A DNA stretch of 64,000 bases, taken from contig JAYNJW010000006.1 of the NCBI GenBank assembly GCA_038110535.1, positions 1 to 64,000 on the forward strand, written 5' to 3'. The position numbers were made by a program, and so were the translations under genes. The stretch comes from Chordibacter sp038110535 (GTDB lineage Bacteria; Verrucomicrobiota; Verrucomicrobiia; Opitutales; Seribacteraceae). Of this stretch, positions 34,693 through 43,199 are shown in pieces. Below the pieces are notes generated by a model, which did not search any database, was not told the DNA's origin, and saw only the letters and a program-made list of their open reading frames with translations. How positions within the stretch are numbered: the first letter of the stretch is position 1; each line of letters starts with the position of its first letter.

Positions 34693-35937
34693 ATGCTTTG
34701 CCTCGAATTAGCCTGGCGTTTTGTCATTGCTCGCAAGAGGCCAATGATTTTGTCCTTATCCGGGATTGTCTTTGGTGTGGCATTTTTTGTTGTTACTCAG
34801 GCACAGACTTCTGGTTTTGAAAAGTTTTTCATACGAACGATTTTAGGAACGAATGGTGCCATTCGTATATCTGATCATTTTCAGGATACTTTGGGCACTG
34901 TCGAAAAAATCAATAACCAAGGGAATATTGAATTTGTTTTTCATTCCCGTGAGGATGCTCTCTATCGGGAAGGAGTAAAGCAGCCTGATTTGATACGAGA
35001 TGCCTTGAGGGATTACCCAGAAATCTTAGGAGTTTCCGAAATTATGGAGGGCAGTGGAACATTAGATACCGGATCGCGAAAAAAATCTGTTGAAATAAAT
35101 GGCATAAGGTGGATTGATCATTTACAGAGCTCGGACCTAAGCACCCAAGTAATACATGGATCAATGGACGAGTTCGCGTCCGATCAGATGGGGGTGTTAT
35201 TAGGAGCCCGCGTGTTCCAGCGATTAAATATAAAAGTGGGGGAAAGAATTAGATTAGTAGGTGGGACTGGAACCTTGCACCTGCGTGTGTGTGGAGTTTT
35301 TGAAACAGGAGTTAGTCAGATAGACAAAAACCGTATTTATTTACACATGGGAACCGCACGGTCTTTTCTGGGAAGATCCTCGGGTGGTTCAGTTTTCCAG
35401 GTAGCCCTAAAAAATCCAAAGGTGGCACCGGAACTTGCTCTGCAATTGCAATCGGTGCTCCATCATCGGGTAGTCAGTTGGCAGGAAAGGGAAAAGGTAT
35501 GGTTGGATGTTTTTAAAGCTCTACGGGTTTCATCCGCCATTACTGTCTCCTGTATTCTCCTTCTATCTGGCCTAGGAATTTTTAATGTGTTTGCCATCTT
35601 GGTAATCGAAAAAACCAGGGATATTGCCATTTTGCGCTCGATTGGATTCTCAACCACGGATGTTTCGGCAATCTTTCTATGGCAGGGGGCGATTGTTTTA
35701 TGTGCCGGGGTTGTGCTCGGATCCTTACTTGCCAGTGCTGGGACCTATGTAATCTCCGTCATTCCACTTAGGATAAGGGGTATTTTTTCCACGGATAGTT
35801 TCGTAGTCAATTGGGATTTTGCACATTACCTCTGGGCCGCATCGATTGCCCTGGTTTTTGTATCTGTGGCTACTTGGATTCCAGCCCGTAGAGCATCCCG
35901 GATTGAACCGGCTAAAATCGTCAGGGAAACCCTTTAA
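34693..35937 (+). CDS. MacB/LolC-type ABC transporter permease (FtsX family)
   Basis: A 414-residue protein with four helices in the MacB/FtsX arrangement. One N-terminal helix (about residues 17-37) is followed by a large periplasmic domain (about 40-270). Three C-terminal helices follow, with the FtsX signature ILVIEKTRDIAILRSIGFSTTDVSAIFLWQG and ending PARRASRIEPAKIVRETL. It pairs with the ATPase encoded immediately downstream (TAATG overlap). Function as lipoprotein release or drug/peptide export cannot be separated on sequence alone, but the adjacent HlyD and TolC genes favour export. Confidence 0.88.
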   Translation: MLCLELAWRFVIARKRPMILSLSGIVFGVAFFVVTQAQTSGFEKFFIRTILGTNGAIRISDHFQDTLGTVEKINNQGNIEFVFHSREDALYREGVKQPDLIRDALRDYPEILGVSEIMEGSGTLDTGSRKKSVEINGIRWIDHLQSSDLSTQVIHGSMDEFASDQMGVLLGARVFQRLNIKVGERIRLVGGTGTLHLRVCGVFETGVSQIDKNRIYLHMGTARSFLGRSSGGSVFQVALKNPKVAPELALQLQSVLHHRVVSWQEREKVWLDVFKALRVSSAITVSCILLLSGLGIFNVFAILVIEKTRDIAILRSIGFSTTDVSAIFLWQGAIVLCAGVVLGSLLASAGTYVISVIPLRIRGIFSTDSFVVNWDFAHYLWAASIALVFVSVATWIPARRASRIEPAKIVRETL

Positions 35938-36638
35938 TGAGCGGCGCGGTCATTCACAGTTCTCCGGATGGATCTTTACGGGTAGAAGACTTGCACTATT
36001 CCTTTTCGGAACAAGGCCCGGTGGTGGAAGTGCTCAGAGGTGTATACTTAGAGGCTAGAAGTGGTCAGGTTACCTCGATTGTTGGACCATCTGGTTGTGG
36101 TAAAAGCACTTTGCTCTATTTAATGGGGCTACTCGAACGACCCAATTCCGGGAAAATTTTCATGGATAACCTGGAAGTCCAGAATCTTAGCGATCAGGAA
36201 CGTACCCGTGCACGTAACCAACAAATTGGTTTTGTCTTTCAATTTCATTTCCTGATCAAAGAATTGACAGTATTGGAAAATGTCAGGCTTCCCTTATTAA
36301 AAAAAGGCATCGATCGCTCGATTGCAGATGCAAAATCGCTGGAATTACTGCATGAGCTAGGATTGAAAGATAAATCACATAGACTGGCTTACAAATTATC
36401 AGGCGGTGAACAACAACGGGTAGCGATTGCCAGATCCCTGGCCAATTCTCCGAGATATTTGCTCGCCGATGAGCCCACCGGTAATTTGGATAGCAAAAAT
36501 TCAGAAGGAGTTTTTGAATTGCTTGTGCAAATGGCAGAAAAATTAAACCTAGCTGTTATTCTCGTTACCCATAACGAGAAACTGGCTGCTCTGTCCGCAC
36601 GAGAATTCTATATGGAGGACGGATTGATCCTTACTTAA
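35937..36638 (+). CDS. LolD/MacB-type ABC transporter ATPase
   Basis: A 233-residue nucleotide-binding subunit. The Walker A motif is GPSGCGKST, the Q-loop region is QIGFVFQFHFL, the signature is LSGGEQQRVAIARSL, and Walker B is YLLADEPTGNLDS, with the switch His in VTHNE. The subfamily pattern matches LolD/MacB ATPases that drive mechanotransmission rather than substrate passage through the membrane. Its stop overlaps the stop of the convergent DjlA-like gene by 8 bp. Confidence 0.93.
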   Translation: MSGAVIHSSPDGSLRVEDLHYSFSEQGPVVEVLRGVYLEARSGQVTSIVGPSGCGKSTLLYLMGLLERPNSGKIFMDNLEVQNLSDQERTRARNQQIGFVFQFHFLIKELTVLENVRLPLLKKGIDRSIADAKSLELLHELGLKDKSHRLAYKLSGGEQQRVAIARSLANSPRYLLADEPTGNLDSKNSEGVFELLVQMAEKLNLAVILVTHNEKLAALSAREFYMEDGLILT

Positions 36639-37383
36639 GCTTTGCTTTTTTAATCTTTTCAAAAGCGAGATTGAGTTGAACGACCTGTTCCTTGGCAAAG
36701 ACTACAAGTTCGTCCGGCAATTGCCTGCTTTCCAGTTTGTCGGGATGAAGTGCACTTATTTTAGTTCGGTAAGAATGCTTTATTTCTGAAAAGCTGGCTT
36801 GTTTCGATACACCCAGTATCTCATAGGATGTGTTTAAATCCTTTTCCTCGCTTAGCGATTGAGCAATGACATACCCTCCGGCATACCATGATCGAATGGT
36901 TCCTTTGGGCATTTTAAAGCATTCCTGGCCCGATAGGAGGCATTGGACCTGTGCATTGTTTGTTTTTTTATTCTCAGAGGTCGCGATTTCAAACAATCCT
37001 CCCATGAAAGAATGTGCGATTGACTGGTTATATTGAACAAGTTCCGCACATTCTTTAAAGTCTTGATCGATCGATCTTCTGCTGGTTTTGCTTTTTCGAA
37101 AAATATCCTTGGCAAACTTTTCCATAGATGAAGAAAGCCCCATTCTTTGGATGATTGACTCAACTTTCTCAATTTCCTCGACTGAGATATTTCCGTTTGC
37201 TTTTGCAATCTTTGCCGCCGCAGAAAAAAAGTAAGCATAATATAAGATCTTTGCTTTCTTTTCATCCTGCATGGGAGAGCTCTTTTCATCAAACCGGTGA
37301 CCGAGGTATCCACCGATTAGCACTCCAATCGGTCCGGCCAGTAGGCCCACACTTGTTCCGACCAGTTTGCCCCACCAATTCAC
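36631..37383 (-). CDS. DjlA-like membrane-anchored J-domain protein
   Basis: A 250-residue protein. The N-terminal glycine-rich hydrophobic segment (about residues 4-26: LVGTSVGLLAGPIGVLIGGYLG) is a DjlA-type anchor. A TerB-like helical domain (about 40-165) follows, then a C-terminal J-domain (about residues 183-245) with NTSYEILGVSKQASFSEIKHSYR and the obligatory HPD in ALHPDKLES. It should stimulate DnaK at the membrane. Domain order and length match DjlA. Confidence 0.88.
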   Translation of the reverse strand: MNWWGKLVGTSVGLLAGPIGVLIGGYLGHRFDEKSSPMQDEKKAKILYYAYFFSAAAKIAKANGNISVEEIEKVESIIQRMGLSSSMEKFAKDIFRKSKTSRRSIDQDFKECAELVQYNQSIAHSFMGGLFEIATSENKKTNNAQVQCLLSGQECFKMPKGTIRSWYAGGYVIAQSLSEEKDLNTSYEILGVSKQASFSEIKHSYRTKISALHPDKLESRQLPDELVVFAKEQVVQLNLAFEKIKKAKLK

Positions 37384-37411
37384 AAGTAAGCAGACCTTCT
37401 AATCCAGTGGG

Positions 37412-37867
37412 TTATCTTGATCGGTAGGGATCGGGAGTTGGACCGACAGGATTGCCGGTATTGGGAACGACTTGCACGCACCGGTCGTCCCAGAGTTCAA
37501 TCATATCCATGTCCTTTGCATTGGTTACTTCCAACTGCGGTAATCCATGCTTTTCGAGCCATTCCAGTATCGGGGGTGTAGCTAATTCTGGTCGTTCCGC
37601 TCGAGCGGTTACGATTTTGACGCGATATCCCATCTCAATCCAGATCCTCACTCTTTTTACCATATTGGGGACTGGTTTTCCAATGTGTTCAAACCCTTGC
37701 CAAGCATCGGCCTCTGCAAGAGTGCCATCCAGATCCACCCCGATCCATTGGCGGGATTCGGCCTCTTCCCCGTATTGGTTCATGTCTGTAATCGGCAATC
37801 CACGGGTATGAGGTACACGAACCTCAAGTTTTTGTCCTGAGAATACCTTCTTGAAAAATTGTAACAT
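37412..37867 (-). CDS. HAD-like hydrolase/phosphatase
   Basis: This protein is 151 residues from ATG at 37867; an earlier in-frame ATG at 37888 is possible. HAD motif I is present as IGVDLDGTLAE (two Asp plus Thr), and motif II as KIVTARAE. A late ELWDDRCVQV corresponds to the acidic motif IV region. The protein resembles small phage- or polynucleotide-type HAD proteins. Its cap domain is minimal. The substrate is unknown. It is divergent from the M50-like gene with little space between. Confidence 0.72.
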   Translation of the reverse strand: MLQFFKKVFSGQKLEVRVPHTRGLPITDMNQYGEEAESRQWIGVDLDGTLAEADAWQGFEHIGKPVPNMVKRVRIWIEMGYRVKIVTARAERPELATPPILEWLEKHGLPQLEVTNAKDMDMIELWDDRCVQVVPNTGNPVGPTPDPYRSR

Positions 37868-37938
37868 GTATGAAAGTTCAAAGTACAAAAACTTGCATCA
37901 AGCCGCAATCTGCATCAATCCTTTTCTACGATACCCGC

Positions 37939-38490
37939 ATGATTTCATTCGCATCTATTGACTATTTTAGCATGCAAGGAATTCCCTTCGTTTTGCTTGC
38001 CTTATGGAACATTTGGATGTTTCAGCCAATTGTTTCCACCTTGCACGAACTGGGACACGGTTTGCCCGCTCTTCTTCTGACCAGAGGAAAAGTTATGATT
38101 AGGGTAGGGGAGGGAAAAGGATTATTCTTCCGTCGGCCTTACACCTTAGGGGAGCGTTTCAGTTTTAAAATTAATTTTCAAAACACTCGGGTCGGATATA
38201 CGCAGTTTGAAGAGCAAAAAAAAGGTTCTCAGCTGATCATTTTACTGGGGGGGCCCTTGGTTACCTTTTTCCTGACTTGGCAAGCAGGTGACTTATTGTT
38301 TATGGGCAACCTGCCCAATTGGGCTGAACTGCTTCTGGTCAGTTGGTTTTGCGGAAATTTTTTGGCCCTTTTGCGCTCAGTAATTCCCACTCATTTAAAA
38401 CCAACGGAATCGTTCCCTCAGGGGGCACCAAGTGATGGCATGCAAATTCTTACCCTTTTGTTTGGAGTATCAACCAAAAAAAGTTCCTGA
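37939..38490 (+). CDS. M50-like integral membrane metalloprotease
   Basis: A hydrophobic protein with the gluzincin motif HELGHG in the second hydrophobic segment, followed by IILLGGPLVTFFLTW and, near the C-terminus, PSDGMQIL. These match the HExxH, GGP and DG elements of site-2-protease-type M50 peptidases. Two in-frame starts exist: 37870, only two bases from the divergent HAD gene start, and 37939, which leaves room for promoters and gives 183 residues. I prefer 37939. The protein is very small for an active S2P and lacks PDZ domains. Confidence 0.65.
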   Translation: MISFASIDYFSMQGIPFVLLALWNIWMFQPIVSTLHELGHGLPALLLTRGKVMIRVGEGKGLFFRRPYTLGERFSFKINFQNTRVGYTQFEEQKKGSQLIILLGGPLVTFFLTWQAGDLLFMGNLPNWAELLLVSWFCGNFLALLRSVIPTHLKPTESFPQGAPSDGMQILTLLFGVSTKKSS

Positions 38491-38505
38491 GTATATCATT
38501 TGGCG

Positions 38506-40308
38506 TTACTCGGACTGGTTGTTATAAAGAGTCCGGTAAATGGGGCAGGAAGAGTAAAGCTGATCATGAGTGCCATCTGAGACGATCTCTCCCTGGTCCA
38601 TGACAATGATTCGGCTGGCCAAACGAATTGAGCTGAATCGATGAGCTATCATAATGGTCGTTTTCCCCTCAGTTAGCTTTTTCATGGCTTGGTGAATTTT
38701 TTCCTCGTTTTCCGTATCCAAGGCCGAAGTTGCTTCATCTAACAAAAGGATAGGGGAGTTTCGATAAAAAGCCCTAGCCAATGCAAGTCTCTGTAACTGC
38801 CCCCCCGATACCCTGCTACCTCTTTCTCCAATTCTTTGATTGGTTTTCTCTGGCATGGATTGAACAAAATCCCACGCATGGGCATTGCGTAAGGCATCTT
38901 CGATGGATCCTGCTGTATGAATAGAGCGTCCGATTTGAATATTCTCTTCGATCGTATCGTCAAAAAGAAAGGGGCGTTGAGGCACTGATGCAATCGCTTC
39001 CCTGAGTTGATGCAGGGACAGTTCTTTAAGCTTGATTCCGTCGAGCAGGACATTTCCACTTGTGGGATCGTGCAGTCTGTTCAGCAGTCCTGCCAAGGTG
39101 GTCTTGCCAGCCCCGCTCGGCCCGACCAAGGCGACCACTTCGCCTGGGTTAATTTCCAAGTTTATGTTGGATAATGCCGGTTTTGAAAGGTCGGAGCCTT
39201 TTTGTACTGAAGGGTACTGGAAGATGACATTTTTGAGGACGATTTTACCTTCGATTTTCTTGAGGGGGGTGGGGGAGGGAGGGTCTTTGATGCTTTCGTC
39301 GGCGAGAAGGACTTCCTGCAGTCTCTTAAGGGAAGCAAGTCCCTGTTTGATTGTGTTGTGAATGGTTCCCAGTTTTTTGACCGGTTCGTAAGACATGTAC
39401 AAGGCTACGATAACTGGGACAACTGCATCTAAATGTATGGAGGACCGAGCGGCCTGAAAGATCGCAACGGATACTCCTGTGGCTGTAATGATTTCAATTA
39501 AGGGAGTTAAAAGATGAGAGTATTTCACAACCTTCATCCTGGCACTTAGAAATTTCTCAGACTCGCGAGTGAACCGCGAAACTTCCCTGTCCTGCAAATT
39601 CAGGCAGCGAACTTCAGTTGGACCAGCAAGATTTTCGCTGAGAATGGATGATAAATCACCAGCCTGTTTTTGTAAATTTAGGGCTTTGGCCATCAATAGT
39701 GCCCCAACCTTGCGGATGGGGAAGACACACAAGGGGATGGCAACCAGGCATAGTAGCACAAAAGTCATTCCTTCCCGTTGGATTGCCATGACAATGAGTG
39801 CACTGATTGCACCAATGAAAGTGATCGGTTGACGGATTAAATCATTGCTGACGGAAAGAACCGCAGTTTGCAGTTGTGCGGTGTCACCGGTGACCCGACT
39901 GAAGAGGTCACCGGACCTGTGTTTTTGGAAAAAAGCAAGCGGGAGTCTCTGGATTTTAGCAAATACTTCGACTCGTATTCTTTCCAATACTTTCATCCCA
40001 CAGAAGTTTATGAGATAGGAATTACAAAAGCTACTTACTCCACGAATTAAAAAGACCAAGGGAAACCAGGAGACATAGAAGAAAATTTCCCAACTATTCA
40101 GGGGGGTGGCGGTCCCCGTGGAAGGGAAAATTTTGGGGAAGACCTGATCGGTCATAAAGGGCAGACCAAAACCGCTGGAAATTCCATAAATTGCTCCAAA
40201 GAAAAGGGCACCACTAAATGCCTTCCAGTGAGGCTTAAGGAAAAGAAAGTAAGGAATTAGGCTTGAAATACCCGGGTATTGATCCGGGTTTTTTTCAGGA
40301 CTTTTCAT
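38506..40308 (-). CDS. MsbA-type ABC exporter (fused permease-ATPase)
   Basis: A 600-residue half transporter with six helices (about residues 20-320). The ATPase domain has Walker A GPSGAGKTT, a Q-loop in VPQRPFLFDDTIEENI, signature VSGGQLQRLALARAF and Walker B ILLLDEATSALD, with the switch His in IAHRFSS. The permease has the family NDLIRQPITFIGA and EVRCLNLQDREV patterns. It most resembles MsbA/LmrA lipid or drug flippases. Its start overlaps the malQ stop by 14 bp. Confidence 0.88.
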   Translation of the reverse strand: MKSPEKNPDQYPGISSLIPYFLFLKPHWKAFSGALFFGAIYGISSGFGLPFMTDQVFPKIFPSTGTATPLNSWEIFFYVSWFPLVFLIRGVSSFCNSYLINFCGMKVLERIRVEVFAKIQRLPLAFFQKHRSGDLFSRVTGDTAQLQTAVLSVSNDLIRQPITFIGAISALIVMAIQREGMTFVLLCLVAIPLCVFPIRKVGALLMAKALNLQKQAGDLSSILSENLAGPTEVRCLNLQDREVSRFTRESEKFLSARMKVVKYSHLLTPLIEIITATGVSVAIFQAARSSIHLDAVVPVIVALYMSYEPVKKLGTIHNTIKQGLASLKRLQEVLLADESIKDPPSPTPLKKIEGKIVLKNVIFQYPSVQKGSDLSKPALSNINLEINPGEVVALVGPSGAGKTTLAGLLNRLHDPTSGNVLLDGIKLKELSLHQLREAIASVPQRPFLFDDTIEENIQIGRSIHTAGSIEDALRNAHAWDFVQSMPEKTNQRIGERGSRVSGGQLQRLALARAFYRNSPILLLDEATSALDTENEEKIHQAMKKLTEGKTTIMIAHRFSSIRLASRIIVMDQGEIVSDGTHDQLYSSCPIYRTLYNNQSE

Positions 40309-41704
40309 TATCGTTGCTATTTAAATCTTCTTGGAATCTATCTGCAAGCATAGCTTGTTCTCTGAGGTAATGGGTGGAATGATTTCGGAGATGGTGAAAT
40401 TGTTCAGCAGTCATTCGCCAATTCCAGTTACCCTGGAGTTCCCCGGGTCTATTGAAGCGTGCCTCGCTTCCTAGGGATAAAAGATCCTGAGCGGTTATAA
40501 TGACTAACTGGGATANNNNNNNNNNNNNNNNNNNNNNNNNNNNNNNNNNNNNNNNNNNNNNNNNNNNNNNNNNNNNNNNNNNNNNNNNNNNNNNNNNNNN
40601 NNNNNNNNNNNNNNNCTGCCTGACTCCTTTGCTGATATCTCCTAAATCTTCTGCAAGGAAAGGAAGTTGGGGGAAGGCTAATTTGATTTTTTTCCAGAAT
40701 TCTAGTCCCGGACCTTTTTCCCAAGTCCCCAGCCTTGCACTTGATGATCCTTCGGGGACCGACCAAAAGTCATGAAAAGCACGAAAATGATCAATGCGAA
40801 GAACTTCAAAGAGTTCAAGCTGGTGCTCTATCCTTTTTATCCACCAGTTGTACCCATCGGAACGCATTTTTTCCCATTCATAAAGAGGGTTTCCCCATAA
40901 TTGACCTTCTGGATTAAAGTAATCGGGGGGAACCCCTGCGACTGCCTTAAAATTGCCCTTTTGATTGATTTGGAAAAGATTGCGGTTGCACCATACATCG
41001 GATGAGTCGGGGGCAACATAAATGGGAAGGTCCCCAATCAGAGATATTTGTTTGGATTTTGCGTACTGATGAAGTTGGTTCCATTGTGCCCGGAAAAGAT
41101 ATTGAAGAAACACTTGAAATTTATACTCTGTGCCAGATGATTGAGAAAGGGCTGAGCGCGGTGCATTTTTGTCTTCGTTAGTCCATTCCCACCAAGGTTT
41201 CAGATGATTTCTCGCCTTGATCGTCTGATACTTGGCAAATGGTTCCAACCAGTCCTGATGTCTTTTCTCAAAAGAAAGAAAGCTACCGTATTCCTTTTCC
41301 AGGGATTGAGGAGATTGAAGGAAATTCTGATAAGCGGTTCGCAAAACTGGAAAAAAGGACTTGTAGAGATACCCAAAATCAACCCGGTTGTGAGAAAAGC
41401 GATTAATTCCATCGGCCTCATTTTGGGAGAGATACCCCTTGGAAATCAATGGATGTAAGTCGATAAAATAGGGATTACCCGCAGAGGATGAAAAGACTTG
41501 GTAGGGAGAGTCCCCGAAACCGGTCGGACCAACCGGGCACATCTGCCAATACGAAAAACCGGCATCCGCCAAAAAGTCAACCCACTCATAGGCATACCTG
41601 CCCAAGCAGCCAATGCCATGGCCTCCTGGGAGTGAGGTGGGATGGAGCAGAACCCCTGCAGCTCTCTTTTTCAGCCAATCGGGTAGCATAATTCCTGTTT
41701 TCAC
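40295..41704 (-). CDS. malQ: 4-alpha-glucanotransferase (amylomaltase), interrupted by assembly gap
   Basis: MalQ (GH77) transfers alpha-1,4-glucan segments. The N-terminus RAAGVLLHPTSLPG, the segment YQVFSSSAGNPYFIDL, IGDLPIYVAPDSSDVW, LRIDHFRAF (nucleophile Asp) and FLAEDLGDIS (acid/base Glu) are all in place. The C-terminal part LLSLGSEARFNRPGELQGNWNWR is also intact. Between them the assembly has 100 N at 40516-40615. By comparison with normal MalQ about 85 residues, including the THDN motif with the third catalytic Asp, should be there, while the placeholder spans only about 34 codons. The reading frame across the gap is therefore not evidence of a real sequence length. Without the gap the gene looks intact. 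Confidence 0.88.
   Translation of the reverse strand: MKTGIMLPDWLKKRAAGVLLHPTSLPGGHGIGCLGRYAYEWVDFLADAGFSYWQMCPVGPTGFGDSPYQVFSSSAGNPYFIDLHPLISKGYLSQNEADGINRFSHNRVDFGYLYKSFFPVLRTAYQNFLQSPQSLEKEYGSFLSFEKRHQDWLEPFAKYQTIKARNHLKPWWEWTNEDKNAPRSALSQSSGTEYKFQVFLQYLFRAQWNQLHQYAKSKQISLIGDLPIYVAPDSSDVWCNRNLFQINQKGNFKAVAGVPPDYFNPEGQLWGNPLYEWEKMRSDGYNWWIKRIEHQLELFEVLRIDHFRAFHDFWSVPEGSSSARLGTWEKGPGLEFWKKIKLAFPQLPFLAEDLGDISKGVRQXXXXXXXXXXXXXXXXXXXXXXXXXXXXXXXXXXSQLVIITAQDLLSLGSEARFNRPGELQGNWNWRMTAEQFHHLRNHSTHYLREQAMLADRFQEDLNSNDNEKS
40516..40615. other. Assembly gap (100 N)
   Basis: Exactly 100 N lie inside malQ. This is the usual placeholder for a scaffold join of unknown size. The missing malQ segment implies a true gap nearer to 250 bases, assuming normal MalQ length. 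Confidence 0.98.
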
Positions 41705-41743
41705 ACAATTTACATTAATTAGACATAATGCATATTGTGCGAA

Positions 41744-43138
41744 CTAGTTACTTGGGCCCCAGCGTTTGGTGAAGGGATAGTAGATAAACAAAGCTCTTCC
41801 TACTAGTTCATTTTCAGGAACAAATCCCCATGCCCGGCCATCGAGGCTATCTGTGGAATTGTCTCCCATGGCAAAGTAACCATTTTTGCCAGTGGAATTG
41901 GAGGGGTCATCTTTATGGGGTACTTGTAGAAGATTGCGGTTACTAAGCATACCATCGGCTCGGTATCCTGGATATCCTTTGGCGATAGCGTTATTGGACG
42001 ATCGGGAAAATGACTCCGTTTGTATTTTATTTTCCTTAAATGCAATTGAGCCAGTAATTGGCTTGTCATTACGGTGAAGAATTCCTGGAACTCCTTTGCG
42101 AACATCCGTACCGTTAGTGAAGATATTTTCTGGCACGCGAATTTCCAGTTTGTCTCCGGGTTCTCCTACCAATCGTTTAATGTAGTATTTGTCTTCGCCA
42201 ATTTGTGTAAAGGATTGGCTGCCAAGTTGGGCATTAAATTCATCAATGCTGCCTGTGCGAAATACGATGGGGTCTCCAACCTTGGGCGAGATGAAATTAT
42301 AACTCATGCGATCCACAAATAATGCATCACCCAGCAGAACATCGAACGCCAAGGGAACATCCCCTTTAGAAAATCTCCTTTCCGATAGTTTGAGCCTGCC
42401 CTGAGCAAGTGAGGCATCCTGGCCCACAACCATGGGCAGATCTCTGAGGTTTTCGATGCCGGCAAATTTCTTTGCCAGTAATTCATCCAAGTCAAACTCC
42501 GCGGGCACTTGGATGGTATGATTTTTGCCCCCAATTTCGAAAACATATTTTCTTACCATGGTGGGCAGGACAAAAAAACGCCCATCGGGAAAATTGCTTT
42601 GGACATACTGATGGCTCGATCCATTTTGTAAAACTAAATATAAGGTTCCGCTCGATTCCGCTTCCATTCGATAGTGAGAGGCACCCAGGAAGAGTTTATC
42701 CGCACATCTTTGTAAAATGCTTGGATGCTCACCGTCTGGGTACAGGTAGGGCGTCATTCCATAAAAGGAGGGATACATCGAATTGGTTGGTATGATAAAA
42801 GGCTGCACAAAAAAACTTCGAATCCCCAAAATAACAATGGCTGCAACCAGTAACATTTCTACATTTTCGACCCAATTTTTTTTGTGATAGTAATGCCCGC
42901 CAGACTTCCGCAGAGCATTATCTAAGAGATGTGCTTTTTTATCGAGCTCTCGGGCTGAGCAGTCCTTATTACTCAGGGCTTCTCGCAGTCCTTGGTTGGC
43001 AATATTGAGAGCACGTTCTTCGATTGGGGGTAATCGGTCTCCACGGTAAAGCCAGGCTTTATTTCCGATTCGAAGAAGTTCTTTGGCCCCTTTACGCTCT
43101 CTCCGGCTTGCTTTTCTTTCGTTTTGTGAATCGGTCAT
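41744..43138 (-). CDS. lepB: Signal peptidase I with large insertion
   Basis: This protein is 464 residues from ATG at 43138; the longer open frame to 43228 would overlap lepA. An N-terminal cytoplasmic region of about 90 residues precedes one helix (about 93-110). Catalytic Ser120 is in PTNSMYPSF and catalytic Lys321 is in YYIKRLVGEPGD. The C-terminal boxes are GDNSTDSLDGRAWGFVP. In E. coli the Ser and Lys are about 55 residues apart; here the spacing is 201. Residues about 130-265 are therefore an insertion, which is unusually large. The enzyme removes signal peptides of exported proteins. lepA lies directly upstream, a frequent lepA-lepB pair. Confidence 0.9.
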   Translation of the reverse strand: MTDSQNERKASRRERKGAKELLRIGNKAWLYRGDRLPPIEERALNIANQGLREALSNKDCSARELDKKAHLLDNALRKSGGHYYHKKNWVENVEMLLVAAIVILGIRSFFVQPFIIPTNSMYPSFYGMTPYLYPDGEHPSILQRCADKLFLGASHYRMEAESSGTLYLVLQNGSSHQYVQSNFPDGRFFVLPTMVRKYVFEIGGKNHTIQVPAEFDLDELLAKKFAGIENLRDLPMVVGQDASLAQGRLKLSERRFSKGDVPLAFDVLLGDALFVDRMSYNFISPKVGDPIVFRTGSIDEFNAQLGSQSFTQIGEDKYYIKRLVGEPGDKLEIRVPENIFTNGTDVRKGVPGILHRNDKPITGSIAFKENKIQTESFSRSSNNAIAKGYPGYRADGMLSNRNLLQVPHKDDPSNSTGKNGYFAMGDNSTDSLDGRAWGFVPENELVGRALFIYYPFTKRWGPSN

Positions 43139-43199
43139 GTAAGAAGTCAGTTCAGTCTTGGTGAAAATGGGAATGATGAGATGAGGATGAATCAATCTT

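Noticed and set aside
40295..41704. malQ as a pseudogene
   Set aside because: The interruption is an N run from assembly. All segments on both sides are conserved and in the same frame.
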